From Candidatus Berkiella aquae (GTDB lineage: Bacteria > Pseudomonadota > Gammaproteobacteria > Berkiellales > Berkiellaceae): a stretch of DNA of 64,000 nt. Below are positions 17,990-27,135 of the stretch, piece by piece. The stretch spans positions 3,286,001 through 3,350,000 of the forward strand of contig NZ_LKAJ02000001.1 of NCBI RefSeq assembly GCF_001431295.2, in the 5' to 3' direction. The translations under genes were made by a program, and so were the position numbers. How positions within the stretch are numbered: the first letter of the stretch is position 1; each line of letters begins with the position of its first letter. The notes under the pieces were generated by a model. The model made no database searches and had not been told where the DNA came from. It worked only from the letters and a program-made list of their open reading frames with translations.

Positions 17990-19184
17990 ATTTCCAGAAT
18001 CCTGGCAGCAATAACGCAGCAGCAATAACCCCAATGATACATAAGGTCCCACCTAAGGTAATCGCTTGATGTAATCCAATGGTTGAGGCCATCAACCCCG
18101 CTTGGGCATTCCCCAAAGCAGGTCCACTCATATAGCTTATCAATTCTAAGCTTGCCATTCTGCCACGTATATTATCCGGAATGGTTTCATTCCAAATGGT
18201 GACTCTAAATATACCGCTCACTGAATCTGCAGCACCTGCCAATACTAGAAAAGCGACCATTAACCAAGGGCTCATTGAGAGTCCAAAACCAATAATAGCG
18301 ACACCCCACAACAAAGCAGCGAAAATCACCGCTCTACCATGATGCATGATCTTTTTTGTCCAACCACTAAATAGGGTAATAATCAAAGCACCTATTGCAG
18401 GTGCCGAATAAAACCAGCCAAGCCATTTGGTGCTGTGTAGTGAACTAGCCAACGCCGGAAATAAAGCATTTGGCATCGCAAATACCATGGCGGCAAAATC
18501 GACCGCATAGGTTCCTAATAATTCATGTCGACTCATCGCATAGCGTAGTGATTCGATGATGCTCTTAAAGGAAAGCGGATTCTGGCTCTCAATCAACGGC
18601 GGCATCGCTTTGATTAAATTAATAGCGAGTATGGAGAAAACAAAGGTCGCTAAATCTAGGGTATAGGTCCATGCCAAACCAAAGTTCGCAATAAAAATAC
18701 CCGCTATCGCAGGCCCCCCTATCATACCAACCGTTGCTTTGAACGTGGTTAAAATAGCCGCCGCTTGAATTTCATGATGTTTTACTAAGCGAGGCGCCAT
18801 CGCATCTAATGAGGGGCGATGAATACCATTTAAAGCGGAAAGAAATGCGGCGATCACAAAAATCAGCCAAACATGAGGTGCTGGCAATAACGAATTGAAT
18901 AGGAGGACACTAATCCCGAGAGCCATGCCAATTTCGGCGCCAATCAATAATTTTCTTCTATCCATGGCATCGGATAGAGCGCCACCAATAAAAGCGGTGA
19001 TCAACAAGGGAACAAATTCTACCAGCCCTAACATACCAACCGCCAAGGTTGAATTCGTAAGTTGAAAAACTTGATACGGAAGTGCAACAAACGTCATCAT
19101 GGTGCCAAAAAAAGAGATGAACTGCCCAAAAAAGAGATAACGAAAATCGCGATTATGTTTGAGAGGGGAGATATCGATTAGCAT
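17976..19184 (-). CDS. MFS transporter, EntS-like exporter family
   Basis: A 402-residue inner-membrane protein with about 12 hydrophobic segments. The N-terminus LKHNRDFRYLFFGQFISFFG and the loop GGALSDAMDRRKLLI (the MFS motif A region between helices 2 and 3) match the MFS_3/EntS-type exporters, which in enterobacteria export enterobactin. RPSLDAMAPRLV in the N-terminal half is also typical. No siderophore genes are visible nearby, so the substrate is unknown; a small-molecule exporter is the safe call. It begins 70 bp after the end of the protease-like gene on the same strand and overlaps the small membrane protein gene. Confidence 0.82.
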   Translation of the reverse strand: MLIDISPLKHNRDFRYLFFGQFISFFGTMMTFVALPYQVFQLTNSTLAVGMLGLVEFVPLLITAFIGGALSDAMDRRKLLIGAEIGMALGISVLLFNSLLPAPHVWLIFVIAAFLSALNGIHRPSLDAMAPRLVKHHEIQAAAILTTFKATVGMIGGPAIAGIFIANFGLAWTYTLDLATFVFSILAINLIKAMPPLIESQNPLSFKSIIESLRYAMSRHELLGTYAVDFAAMVFAMPNALFPALASSLHSTKWLGWFYSAPAIGALIITLFSGWTKKIMHHGRAVIFAALLWGVAIIGFGLSMSPWLMVAFLVLAGAADSVSGIFRVTIWNETIPDNIRGRMASLELISYMSGPALGNAQAGLMASTIGLHQAITLGGTLCIIGVIAAALLLPGFWKYVKK

Positions 19185-19254
19185 GTGCGTCCAATGCTGA
19201 TAAACAATTTATTTACCAGCATAGCATACCGCACATTTTTAAAAAGGTTAACTA

Positions 19255-20781
19255 TTAGCGCGCTCTTAAAAAGCGTCTAGCTTGCTTTTCGTTCACATAT
19301 TTTTCATTGTCCACGGCTCTTCTATCGACATCATAGAAATAGTTTGGATGACCAGTAACGATCTTCCTAGCATAATAACGCGAAAGCGTGTTGCATTTTT
19401 CAACACTTGTCGTGGACGATGCTGGTTTTGCGCTATTTGCTTCTTTATTTTGTAATAATGAAGCAATCTCTTGTTCTAGTTCTGTTAATGTTTTTAGATA
19501 AGGCGTCGCACTAAGGCCTAACCAAGCTGTAAGCCCTTCGGATTTTTCATAGGCGACTTTCAGTGGTCGTGCGCTACTATCTAATTTAACTTTAATGTTA
19601 TGTTGCCCAAAGATTGAGCGAGCCAGTTTATTAAAACACAACAAACCTGCGCTACCAGCAACGCCTGCTATCCCACATTGAACAAGAAAGCTTATTGGCA
19701 TTAACCATGGTAAGCCAATATAACAAATACCTGCCAAGGTTGAAGCAAATAATATCCGTGAAACCCCTTCCCATTCTGGCAACATATTTCTGATTTGACC
19801 TAATGTGGTCTTAGCTGCTTCAAGCTCATCTAGATAATCTTGATGCGAAACCATTTTACGCTCTTCTTTGGTGACGCAGATCCGTGTCCTGGCAGTTGGC
19901 TTAAGCATCTTTGGATTTTCAGTGTACAAGACACTACTCGCATTTCTTGCCGTTAAATTTTCATGCAAAGAACGTAAAATTTCTGAAGTTGCCTCTTTAC
20001 GTTCATTTAATACACCTCGCGTAAAGGTATTAAAGACGGTCCAATCTCCACAGGTATTCCCTGATTGACGAGAGCATCTTTCATAACGAAATTTAGTGCC
20101 ACGGTGCGTTCGCATAAATTCTTTGCTTGCCGCATACACATTCTGAGCATAGCCAGTTTTCGTTCCGATTGAATCTAAATGACGCAATAACATTTGATTG
20201 GGTTGCAAAGGAAGTTGCCAGTTACCATGATCGGCAGATTTCAAAACAATGCCACAATTAGCTATCAAGAAATTTTTAACATTATTGACTTGAATGGTGT
20301 GACTCTTAGGATTGCCACTTTCATCGACGTATTGCGCTTGATTTTCTGGTAAGGCTGCATGTGCCGCATGAGCTTGATATAATGCCTGATAATCATTGGC
20401 ATCTAAGCCATTAAACTCCGCTAATAAACCCGTCCAATGTGAATTAAGATGATTAATGCCAAAAGCAATTTTAATATTGTTGCTGGGTAATTCTTGATAT
20501 TCTTTTGCTATCAAATCAGCGATTAAATTAAGGAAGACTTCTTGTAGATTAGCACTAACGCTTTGCCTTGCACTCGCATCATCACTATCAGTAATCGCAG
20601 GACAAGTCACAAAGGCAAAAATACACCCATCTTCTGTGCGTAGAATCCGACCTTCTTCGAATGCGCCCAAATCCCACTGTTGATGACGTTGCAGTCTTTT
20701 TTTATTGAGATAAGCTCTTGTGTACCCTGCCAATAGATCTTTTATATCATAAAGTCCTAATAATGTGCCGGTATTACTCAT
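19255..20781 (-). CDS. Putative CE-clan (Ulp1/YopJ-like) cysteine protease with C-terminal membrane hairpin
   Basis: 508 residues. Motifs in the order expected for a CE-clan peptidase can be read: INHLNSHWTGLLAEF (His115-Trp116), LRHLDSIGTKTG (Asp203 in an LDS(I/L)G context) and RQSGNTCGDWTVFN (Gln239, Cys244-Gly). The Gln-to-Cys gap is five residues, one less than in Ulp1, and the His-to-Asp gap is unusually long because of an insertion near residues 125-190. A hydrophobic hairpin at about 341-385 (ILFASTLAGICYIGLPWLMP and a Gly/Ala-rich partner) could anchor it in a membrane. No signal peptide. ATG 20781 has AAAGGA 8 bases upstream. Such enzymes in host-associated bacteria cleave ubiquitin or ubiquitin-like conjugates or acetylate host proteins; which applies here is unknown. 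Confidence 0.6.
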   Translation of the reverse strand: MSNTGTLLGLYDIKDLLAGYTRAYLNKKRLQRHQQWDLGAFEEGRILRTEDGCIFAFVTCPAITDSDDASARQSVSANLQEVFLNLIADLIAKEYQELPSNNIKIAFGINHLNSHWTGLLAEFNGLDANDYQALYQAHAAHAALPENQAQYVDESGNPKSHTIQVNNVKNFLIANCGIVLKSADHGNWQLPLQPNQMLLRHLDSIGTKTGYAQNVYAASKEFMRTHRGTKFRYERCSRQSGNTCGDWTVFNTFTRGVLNERKEATSEILRSLHENLTARNASSVLYTENPKMLKPTARTRICVTKEERKMVSHQDYLDELEAAKTTLGQIRNMLPEWEGVSRILFASTLAGICYIGLPWLMPISFLVQCGIAGVAGSAGLLCFNKLARSIFGQHNIKVKLDSSARPLKVAYEKSEGLTAWLGLSATPYLKTLTELEQEIASLLQNKEANSAKPASSTTSVEKCNTLSRYYARKIVTGHPNYFYDVDRRAVDNEKYVNEKQARRFLRAR

Positions 20782-21083
20782 AGAAGATTCCTTTAATTAT
20801 CACCCAGGATTTATATGACTTTTAAAAGTGCACATCCGCACGATTATTTTCAATCATATTGTTATCTGACCAGAGGGGCATAATATGCGACTAGCTAACT
20901 AAAGTAAATGGCGACTAGGAATAATTCTGAAATGCTCAGCAAATATCACAAGGGTTTAGGCGGTATGTACACTGATAATGTCATAGTACCTGAGAACGTC
21001 CATTTTTAAAAAATTTGGCTAAAAAATGGGTCGAAAGGGCACAGCATACATAAAGTATGTGAGCCGCCCTGAATCGTTATGGG
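20782..21083. other. Intergenic region without a gene
   Basis: About 300 bp between the small secreted protein gene and the protease-like gene, both on the minus strand. It probably carries the promoter of the protease-like gene, but no convincing -35/-10 pair was found. It holds the inverted repeat at 21037-21069 and two copies of gcgactag near 20886-20920. No RNA gene was recognised. Confidence 0.5.
21037..21069 (-). terminator. Inverted repeat just downstream of the small secreted protein gene
   Basis: gggc-acagcatac-ataaa-gtatgtgagcc-gccc can fold with gggc/gccc and catac/gtatg arms. On the minus strand it comes 15 bp after the stop at 21084 and is followed by a loosely T-rich stretch (ccattttttag about 10 bases on), so it may act as a weak terminator. 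The T-run is not directly adjacent to the stem, hence low confidence. Confidence 0.35.
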
Positions 21084-21392
21084 CTAATGGCATTCTTTCT
21101 TTTGAATACTCACCTCAAGCGGCGATGGCCCGATTAATTTTGGCGAAGACGCTGGTTTATCAATCGCGTTTACTTTAACGTAAAGTTTACACTTTTGCGT
21201 TTCTAATACATAACCATGATCAGTTTCCGTGATTGTTTTCACCCATTCTGCGCCACCCAGTGCATCATACACCTCTTTAGATTCCATGATTGTTTTAATG
21301 CGACGCATGCTTTCTGCGGTAGGCGGAAGGGCTGCCATGACAGATTGCATCATGAACATTAATCCTAATGTGATTGTCATTTTTAAATGCAT
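21084..21392 (-). CDS. Small secreted protein, unrecognised
   Basis: 102 residues starting at ATG 21392 (MHLKMTITLGLMFM); AAGGA lies 7 bases upstream of it, whereas it directly touches the other in-frame ATG at 21398. A signal peptide is clear: Lys then a hydrophobic core, with probable cleavage after SVMA before ALPPTAES. The mature protein is about 80 residues with a short helical start (AESMRRIKTIMES) and two Cys (TQKCKLYV and KKECH), which could form a disulfide in the periplasm. No family recognised. It lies 23 bp after pip on the same strand and may be co-transcribed with it. Confidence 0.6.
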   Translation of the reverse strand: MHLKMTITLGLMFMMQSVMAALPPTAESMRRIKTIMESKEVYDALGGAEWVKTITETDHGYVLETQKCKLYVKVNAIDKPASSPKLIGPSPLEVSIQKKECH

Positions 21393-21421
21393 CGTCATTC
21401 CTTTTTCTATGATGATTGCCC

Positions 21422-22378
21422 TTAGCGATGTCTTTTAAGCATCTTTTCGGTTGCATTCACTAAGGCATCCGTAATACCGGGTTCCGCCGATGAGTGTCCT
21501 GCATCACGAATGACATATAATTCACTTTCTGGCCAAGCCTGATTCAAGGCGCGTGCATTCTCAAATGGGCAGATCATGTCATAACGACCATGCACAATAA
21601 TGCCGGGGATACCTTCCAGTTTATAAGCATCCCGTAAAATTTGATTTTCTTGGATGAAACAATGATTCATAAAGTAATGCGTTTCAATCGCTGCTAAACT
21701 GGCTGCGGTATGACATTGGGTAAATCGTTCAAGTACCGCCTTGCAAGGATGTAGTGTGGCGCATTGACCTTCCCATTGTGCCCAATGCTTTGCTGCATTC
21801 ATTCTGGCTAATTCATCTGGCCCTGTTAAACGCTTGTAGTAGGCGTGAATAAGATTATCTCGTTCTTCCTCGGGGATTGGAAAAACAAATTCTTCCCAAT
21901 AATCTGGAAACACCGCTTTTGCACCGCCTTGATAAAACCAGCGTAGTTCTTGTTGCCGCCCAAGAAAGATTCCTCGCAATATCATACCCATCACATTTTC
22001 GGGATGTTTTTGCGCATAAAGTAGGCTTAAAGTTGAACCCCATGAACCGCCAAATAATACCCATTGCTTGATATTGAAATAAGACCTGATTGCTTCTATG
22101 TCACTCAATAGATCTTGAGTCGTATTATTTTCTAAACTGCCGTGAGGTGTTGAATGTCCACAACCACGTTGATCAAATAAAATAATGCGATAATGCTCAG
22201 GATCGAAGAAACGACGATCATCGGGTGTGGTTCCTGCACCAGGGCCCCCATGCACAAATAAGACGGGTAATCCTTCTTTATCGCCACATTCCTCAACATG
22301 GAGTGTATGGTGTGTATCCACTTTTATTTGGTGCTGTGCATAAGGCTTGATTGCAGGATATAAAGGCTTCATAGACAT
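21422..22378 (-). CDS. pip: Proline iminopeptidase
   Basis: 318-residue alpha/beta hydrolase of peptidase family S33, releasing N-terminal proline from peptides in the cytoplasm. The N-terminal VEECGDKEGLPVLFVHGGPG gives the HGGPG oxyanion motif; FDQRGCGHSTPH is the family DQRGxGxS signature; FGGSWGSTLSL carries the nucleophile Ser in GGSWGS; RYDMICP and DAGHSS hold the catalytic Asp and His. Length and motifs are standard. It is preceded by a 211-bp gap with a tiny open frame and a terminator-like hairpin (see separate entries). Confidence 0.93.
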   Translation of the reverse strand: MSMKPLYPAIKPYAQHQIKVDTHHTLHVEECGDKEGLPVLFVHGGPGAGTTPDDRRFFDPEHYRIILFDQRGCGHSTPHGSLENNTTQDLLSDIEAIRSYFNIKQWVLFGGSWGSTLSLLYAQKHPENVMGMILRGIFLGRQQELRWFYQGGAKAVFPDYWEEFVFPIPEEERDNLIHAYYKRLTGPDELARMNAAKHWAQWEGQCATLHPCKAVLERFTQCHTAASLAAIETHYFMNHCFIQENQILRDAYKLEGIPGIIVHGRYDMICPFENARALNQAWPESELYVIRDAGHSSAEPGITDALVNATEKMLKRHR

Positions 22379-22456
22379 TCCCTTCTACTGGCATTCACAG
22401 GTTCTGTTTCTTTTGATTGTGTCTGAATTTGCCATTTTAAGCTACTGTCGGTAGTG

Positions 22457-22483
22457 TTAAATGGTAAATTGCTTACATCGCAT
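22457..22483 (-). other. Eight-codon open frame with a strong ribosome binding site upstream of pip
   Basis: On the minus strand, GAGGAG stands 8 bases before ATG 22483, which opens a frame MRCKQFTI followed by TAA. The combination of a perfect Shine-Dalgarno and an almost immediate stop is either a leader peptide for pip or the remnant of a decayed gene. No attenuator hairpin is obvious between it and pip. Confidence 0.25.
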
Positions 22484-22562
22484 TTGGCGTTCTCCTCTAT
22501 TTCCCAAGCACAACCAATGCGATACTGACATGGTCAATCTCCAACCGACCATAATTCGGATT

Positions 22563-22591
22563 AGCCCGGGACCCCTCCCGGGCTTTTTTTT
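22563..22591 (+). terminator. Strong intrinsic terminator reading on the plus strand
   Basis: Perfect 8-bp GC-rich arms agcccggg (22563-22570) and cccgggct (22577-22584) with a 6-base loop, followed by eight T on the plus strand. The T-run overlaps the stop codon of typA, which is on the minus strand. On the minus strand the hairpin is not followed by a T-run. It therefore terminates plus-strand transcription, although no plus-strand gene precedes it. Confidence 0.7.
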
Positions 22592-24407
22592 AGGCGTTGC
22601 TGCGTGAATCGCGTTTACGTTCGTGTTCTTTCAAGAACTTCTTACGGATCCGAATCGCATTAGGGGTTACTTCCACCAATTCATCATCTTCAATAAATTC
22701 TAACGATTGCTCTAAAGACTGTTTGATGTGTGGTGTGAGGATAATATTTTCATCGGTACCAGCAGCACGAATGTTTGTCAGCTGCTTGCCTTTTGTCACA
22801 TTTACGACTAAATCATTGTCACGTGAATGGATACCGACAATCATGCCTTCATACACTTCTGTTTGTGGACCAATTAATAAACGGCCCCGAGCTTGCAATC
22901 CCCATAATGAATAGGCAGTTGCTTTACCCGCCGCATTTGCAATCATGACGCCTTGTAATCGGGAAGCCACAGTTCCTGGTTTGTAAGGGCCATAGTGATC
23001 AAACACGTGAGTCGCAATACCTGTACCGGAAGTTAAGGTCAAAAATAGTGAATGAAAACCAATGAGACCACGTGAAGGAATCACGTAATCCATCCGTACT
23101 CTTCCCTTACCGTCTGGCATCATGTCGACAAGTTGTCCACGTCTTGCACCTAATTGCTCCATGATCGGGCCTTGATCTTTCTCTTCCACATCAATAGCCA
23201 ATGTTTCATAAGGCTCTAATATTTCTTCGCCTTCTTTATGCAAAATGACTTCTGGGCGAGAAACCGCAATCTCATAGCCTTCACGGCGCATCGTTTCGAT
23301 TAGAATCGATAAATGTAGCTCTCCACGACCAGAAACGCGGAATTTATCGGGATCTTCCGTATCTTCCACTCTTAGTGCCACATTATGTAAACATTCTCTG
23401 GCTAATCGTTCGCGGATTTGGCGGCTAGTGACAAATTTTCCATCTAACCCAGCAAATGGCGAGGTATTGACCTGGAAAGTCATGCTAATGGTGGGTTCAT
23501 CTACTTTTAAGGCAGGTAATGCTTCAACATTGCCTTTATCACATATCGTGTCAGAAATGGCTAATGGCTCAATACCCGTAATCGCAACAATTTCACCGGC
23601 TTTTCCTTCCGGTTGTTCAATGCGCTCTAAGCCCAAATAACCCAAGATTTGTAATACTTTGCCGGGTCTGGTTCGTCCTTGGCTATCGATAATAGAAACC
23701 TGTGTATTACTTTTAATCGTGCCACGTTTGATTAAACCGATACCAATGGTTCCTACATAACTTGAATAATCCAAAGAACTAATTTGCATTTGGAACGGGC
23801 CATTAGGATCGCAAACAGGTGGCTCAACACGCTTAACAATTTCTTCAAACAAAGGCGTCATATCCGTGCCTGGCTCTGCTAAGTTCGTCGTCGCGGTGCC
23901 CAATAGCGCAGAAGTATAAACAACGGGGAAATCTAATTGTTCTTCTGTTGCTCCTAATTTATCGAATAAATCGAAAACTCTATCAATAACCCACGAAGGC
24001 CGACTACCGGGTCTATCAACTTTATTCACCACAACAATAGGTCGTAAACCTTGGGCAAAGGCTTTTTGCGTTACAAAGCGGGTTTGGGGCATCGGGCCAT
24101 CGACGGCATCGACTAATAACAATACCGCATCAACCATCGATAAAATCCGTTCAACTTCGCCACCAAAATCGGCGTGCCCCGGGGTATCGACAATGTTAAT
24201 TCGATAATCACGCCATTTAATGGCGGTGTTTTTCGCTAAAATGGTGATTCCACGCTCTTTTTCTAAGTCGTTAGAGTCCATAATGCAGTTAACATTACCC
24301 ATTCTGGCATCTAAGGTACCAGATTGCTGTAGCAGACGATCGACAAGTGTTGTTTTACCATGATCGACGTGAGCGATAATGGCGATGTTTCTAAGCTGTT
24401 GCTGCAT
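22590..24407 (-). CDS. typA: Ribosome-associated GTPase TypA/BipA
   Basis: 605-residue translational GTPase that acts in 50S assembly and stress adaptation. G1 [16 protein letters not shown] lies at the N-terminus, then RGITI (G2), DTPGHADF (G3) and VVNKVDRP (G4). The C-terminal part has the TypA-specific domain ([12 protein letters not shown], then [18 protein letters not shown] and [16 protein letters not shown]). ATG 24407 ([13 protein letters not shown]) is chosen because AGGTGG precedes it at the right distance; the frame is open a further 11 codons upstream without a ribosome binding site. Confidence 0.96.
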   Translation of the reverse strand: MQQQLRNIAIIAHVDHGKTTLVDRLLQQSGTLDARMGNVNCIMDSNDLEKERGITILAKNTAIKWRDYRINIVDTPGHADFGGEVERILSMVDAVLLLVDAVDGPMPQTRFVTQKAFAQGLRPIVVVNKVDRPGSRPSWVIDRVFDLFDKLGATEEQLDFPVVYTSALLGTATTNLAEPGTDMTPLFEEIVKRVEPPVCDPNGPFQMQISSLDYSSYVGTIGIGLIKRGTIKSNTQVSIIDSQGRTRPGKVLQILGYLGLERIEQPEGKAGEIVAITGIEPLAISDTICDKGNVEALPALKVDEPTISMTFQVNTSPFAGLDGKFVTSRQIRERLARECLHNVALRVEDTEDPDKFRVSGRGELHLSILIETMRREGYEIAVSRPEVILHKEGEEILEPYETLAIDVEEKDQGPIMEQLGARRGQLVDMMPDGKGRVRMDYVIPSRGLIGFHSLFLTLTSGTGIATHVFDHYGPYKPGTVASRLQGVMIANAAGKATAYSLWGLQARGRLLIGPQTEVYEGMIVGIHSRDNDLVVNVTKGKQLTNIRAAGTDENIILTPHIKQSLEQSLEFIEDDELVEVTPNAIRIRKKFLKEHERKRDSRSNA

Positions 24408-24578
24408 GGTCCACCTAAAAAAATAAAAGCATTCTAACATTGATTCTCATCGAAGCAGATAAGTTTCTTATTCTTCTTATGCGCATCTGCACGAAATTAA
24501 ACGCATTGAAGGGTAAAGTGCCCTTGACTTGTGTCGATATCAAGACTGAGGGAGACTAAAAATAGGGGGTGCAAACCT

Positions 24579-25139
24579 ATGTCATCTCTGATATTACACC
24601 CAACAACCATTGCACAGTGGTACGCGTTGGTAAATGAAGCCGAGCATGCTTGTGCTATTTCATTGTCTGAAGATCTCGAATCCTATCTCGTTTTTTTACT
24701 GCAACGTTTTACCGGCCAACCTGAAATTGCATCTAGCGTGTTAGGACTCGATTTTCTAAAAAGTTATCAACAAGTCTCATCTTCTCACCTACACCTTAAG
24801 GACGTTGGCGATAAATGTCTCTTACTAGCAGGTCTGTTCCCGGGTAGGGCTGTTAAGCGACGGGTAAAGTTAAGCTACTTTGTTAAGTTGGGTCAAACAG
24901 CTTATTCAACTTTATCGAGCTACGTTGTGCATCAAGAAGAATTATTTAACCAACTCTGCTACGAATTTCCCAAATTATTGGATGTCTTGCTCACCATGCG
25001 CACGACATCTGAAACCATCGATTTATTTCAATCTTTGGAGCTTTGGCATGAAACGGGTAGCCAGGTAGCTTGGAAAAGATTACGCCAAGTAACTGCTTCA
25101 CTTCCTATTACTGACACTAACAAAAAATTAATAAATTAA
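24579..25139 (+). CDS. Conserved hypothetical protein upstream of glnA
   Basis: 186 residues from ATG 24579 (MSSLILHPTTIAQWY), preceded by AGGGGG; an in-frame GTG at 24531 is possible but lacks a ribosome binding site. The sequence is soluble and mostly helical, with SEDLESYLVFLLQRFTGQPE and SSVLGLDFLKSY in the first half and LGLF-type helices later; no catalytic motif is seen. It resembles a short hypothetical protein that I recall from Legionella and Coxiella genomes, but I cannot name a domain. It ends 72 bp before glnA on the same strand. Confidence 0.7.
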   Translation: MSSLILHPTTIAQWYALVNEAEHACAISLSEDLESYLVFLLQRFTGQPEIASSVLGLDFLKSYQQVSSSHLHLKDVGDKCLLLAGLFPGRAVKRRVKLSYFVKLGQTAYSTLSSYVVHQEELFNQLCYEFPKLLDVLLTMRTTSETIDLFQSLELWHETGSQVAWKRLRQVTASLPITDTNKKLIN

Positions 25140-25211
25140 TTTTGATACCGGCTTCCTGCTCTATCCCGATTGGGTTAAAATAATCGCTCCGTATGCAAAG
25201 GGGATTGCAGC

Positions 25212-26621
25212 ATGTCCATTCAAAAAGTACTAGAACAAATTCAAGAAAATAAAATCAAATTCGTCGACTTACGCTTTACTGATACACGTGGCAAAGAACA
25301 ACATGTTTCTGTTCCAGCCCACGTCGTTAATGAAGAATTTTTAGCTGAAGGCAAAATGTTTGATGGTTCCTCCATTGCGGGTTGGAAAGGAATTAATGAA
25401 TCTGACATGATTTTACTGCCTGATCCAGAAACCGCTGTTATTGATCCTTTTCTCGAAGAAGCAACACTACTGATTCGTTGCGATATTCATGATCCAACAA
25501 CAATGCAAAGCTATATCAGGGATCCTCGCTCACTTGCCCGAAGAGCTGAGCAATATTTGAAATCAACCGGCATTGCAGACACTGCCTTTTTTGGTCCAGA
25601 ACCAGAGTTTTTTATTCTCGATGATGTGCGCTGGAAAATCAGCATGAATAGCGCATACTATATGATTGATGCTGATGAAGCTGCTTGGAATTCCGAACGG
25701 AATATGACCGGCGGAAATATGGGCCATCGCCCTACGGTTAAAGGCGGTTATTTCCCAGTTCCTCCCGTTGATTCATCGCAAGATCTACGTTCTGCCATGT
25801 GCCAAACCCTTGAAAAAATGGGATTAGAAGTAGAAACCCATCACCATGAAGTCGCAACCGCTGGTCAAAATGAAATCGGCACTAAATTTCGTACGCTCCT
25901 ACGCAAAGCAGATGAACTCCAGATCTTAAAATATGTTGTGCATAATGTTTCGCATGCTTACGGTAAAACAGCAACATTTATGCCAAAACCTATCGTCGGA
26001 GACAACGGCAGCGGTATGCATTGCCATCAGTCTTTGTTTAAAGGTGGAGTGAATTTGTTTAGTGGTGATGGTTATGCGGGTTTATCTGATATTGCGCTAT
26101 TTTATATGGGCGGTATCATAAAACATGCAAAAGCATTGAATGCTTTTACCAACGCCTCAACCAATAGCTATAAACGTTTAGTACCAGGTTACGAGGCACC
26201 GGTTTATCTGGCTTATTCTGCACATAATCGTTCAGCTTCTATTCGTATTCCTTACACACCTTCACCTAAAGCTCGTCGCATCGAAGTCCGTTTCCCTGAT
26301 GCTGCGACCAATCCCTATTTAGCATTCTCTGCAATGTTAATGGCTGGTCTTGATGGTATTCGTAAGCAAATTCATCCGGGTGATGCAATGGATAAAGATC
26401 TTTATGATTTGCCCCCAGAAGAAGCAGCTGAACTCGATACCGTTGCAGAAACACTGACAGAAGCATTAGATGCTCTCAAGAAAGATAATGCTTTCTTAAA
26501 AGAAGGCGGTGTTTTCTCTGATGAGCTGATCAATGGCTATATTGAACTCAAAGAACAAGAAGTAAAACGCGTTAATATGACAACGCATCCTCTTGAATTT
26601 GAAATGTACTATAGCTTGTAA
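25212..26621 (+). CDS. glnA: Glutamine synthetase, type I
   Basis: 469-residue dodecameric GS-I that makes glutamine from glutamate, ammonia and ATP. Visible: [13 protein letters not shown] (Asp50-like loop), [11 protein letters not shown] (metal Glu), [11 protein letters not shown] (ammonia/ATP site), [20 protein letters not shown] (glutamate loop) and [30 protein letters not shown] places Tyr398 at the adenylylation position (Tyr397 in E. coli), so it is a GS-I beta enzyme probably controlled by GlnE, whose gene is not in the window. ATG 25212 follows AAGGGGA with normal spacing. The DUF4124 gene follows after 2 bp. Confidence 0.98.
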   Translation: MSIQKVLEQIQENKIKFVDLRFTDTRGKEQHVSVPAHVVNEEFLAEGKMFDGSSIAGWKGINESDMILLPDPETAVIDPFLEEATLLIRCDIHDPTTMQSYIRDPRSLARRAEQYLKSTGIADTAFFGPEPEFFILDDVRWKISMNSAYYMIDADEAAWNSERNMTGGNMGHRPTVKGGYFPVPPVDSSQDLRSAMCQTLEKMGLEVETHHHEVATAGQNEIGTKFRTLLRKADELQILKYVVHNVSHAYGKTATFMPKPIVGDNGSGMHCHQSLFKGGVNLFSGDGYAGLSDIALFYMGGIIKHAKALNAFTNASTNSYKRLVPGYEAPVYLAYSAHNRSASIRIPYTPSPKARRIEVRFPDAATNPYLAFSAMLMAGLDGIRKQIHPGDAMDKDLYDLPPEEAAELDTVAETLTEALDALKKDNAFLKEGGVFSDELINGYIELKEQEVKRVNMTTHPLEFEMYYSL

Positions 26622-26623
26622 TC

Positions 26624-27133
26624 ATGCAAACAATTCGTTACTTGCTACTCTTGGCGCTGATTTATTCTTCAGCGCCATTTGCTGAAACTATCTACAAAGG
26701 GACTGATGGCTCTGGTAGAACTATTTATAGTGATCAACCTTTTGAAAATAGTAATAAAATAGAAATTGAATCTCCGCAAACTTATTCTGCGCCACCTGTC
26801 ACAACGAAAATCGAGCCCTTGACGAAAAGCAAAGCTATCGTTTATCAACTAAGCATTGTTGCACCTGAACAAAATCAAACCTTTACTAATGAAATCACGA
26901 CTATTGACGTTAAAGTGAATATCACGCCCACCCTACAGCCTGGTGACAAGATTCAATTATTATTAAATGGGCAGCCTTATGGCACCCCAAGTGAATCGAC
27001 TTCTTTCACTTTGCAATCTTTGTTTCGTGGCGCTTATCGAGTGCAAGCTCAAGTGATTTCAGCGCAGACAAACCAATCCATTGCTCAAAGCAATGAGGTA
27101 ACCTTTTATCAAAAACGGCCGATGCTACATTAA
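26624..27133 (+). CDS. DUF4124-domain secreted protein
   Basis: 169 residues. Signal peptide MQTIRYLLLLALIYSSAPFA with probable cleavage after PFA, then ETIYKGTDGSGRTIYSDQPF, the DUF4124 pattern (Tyr-Lys-x-x-Asp-x-x-Gly...Tyr-Ser-Asp-x-Pro). The second half (QPGDKIQLLLNGQPYG and RGAYRVQAQVIS) looks like a beta-sandwich that may bind peptide or wall material. It is 2 bp behind glnA, an arrangement seen in other gammaproteobacteria, so it is probably expressed from the glnA transcript; function is unknown. Confidence 0.85.
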   Translation: MQTIRYLLLLALIYSSAPFAETIYKGTDGSGRTIYSDQPFENSNKIEIESPQTYSAPPVTTKIEPLTKSKAIVYQLSIVAPEQNQTFTNEITTIDVKVNITPTLQPGDKIQLLLNGQPYGTPSESTSFTLQSLFRGAYRVQAQVISAQTNQSIAQSNEVTFYQKRPMLH

Positions 27134-27135
27134 AC

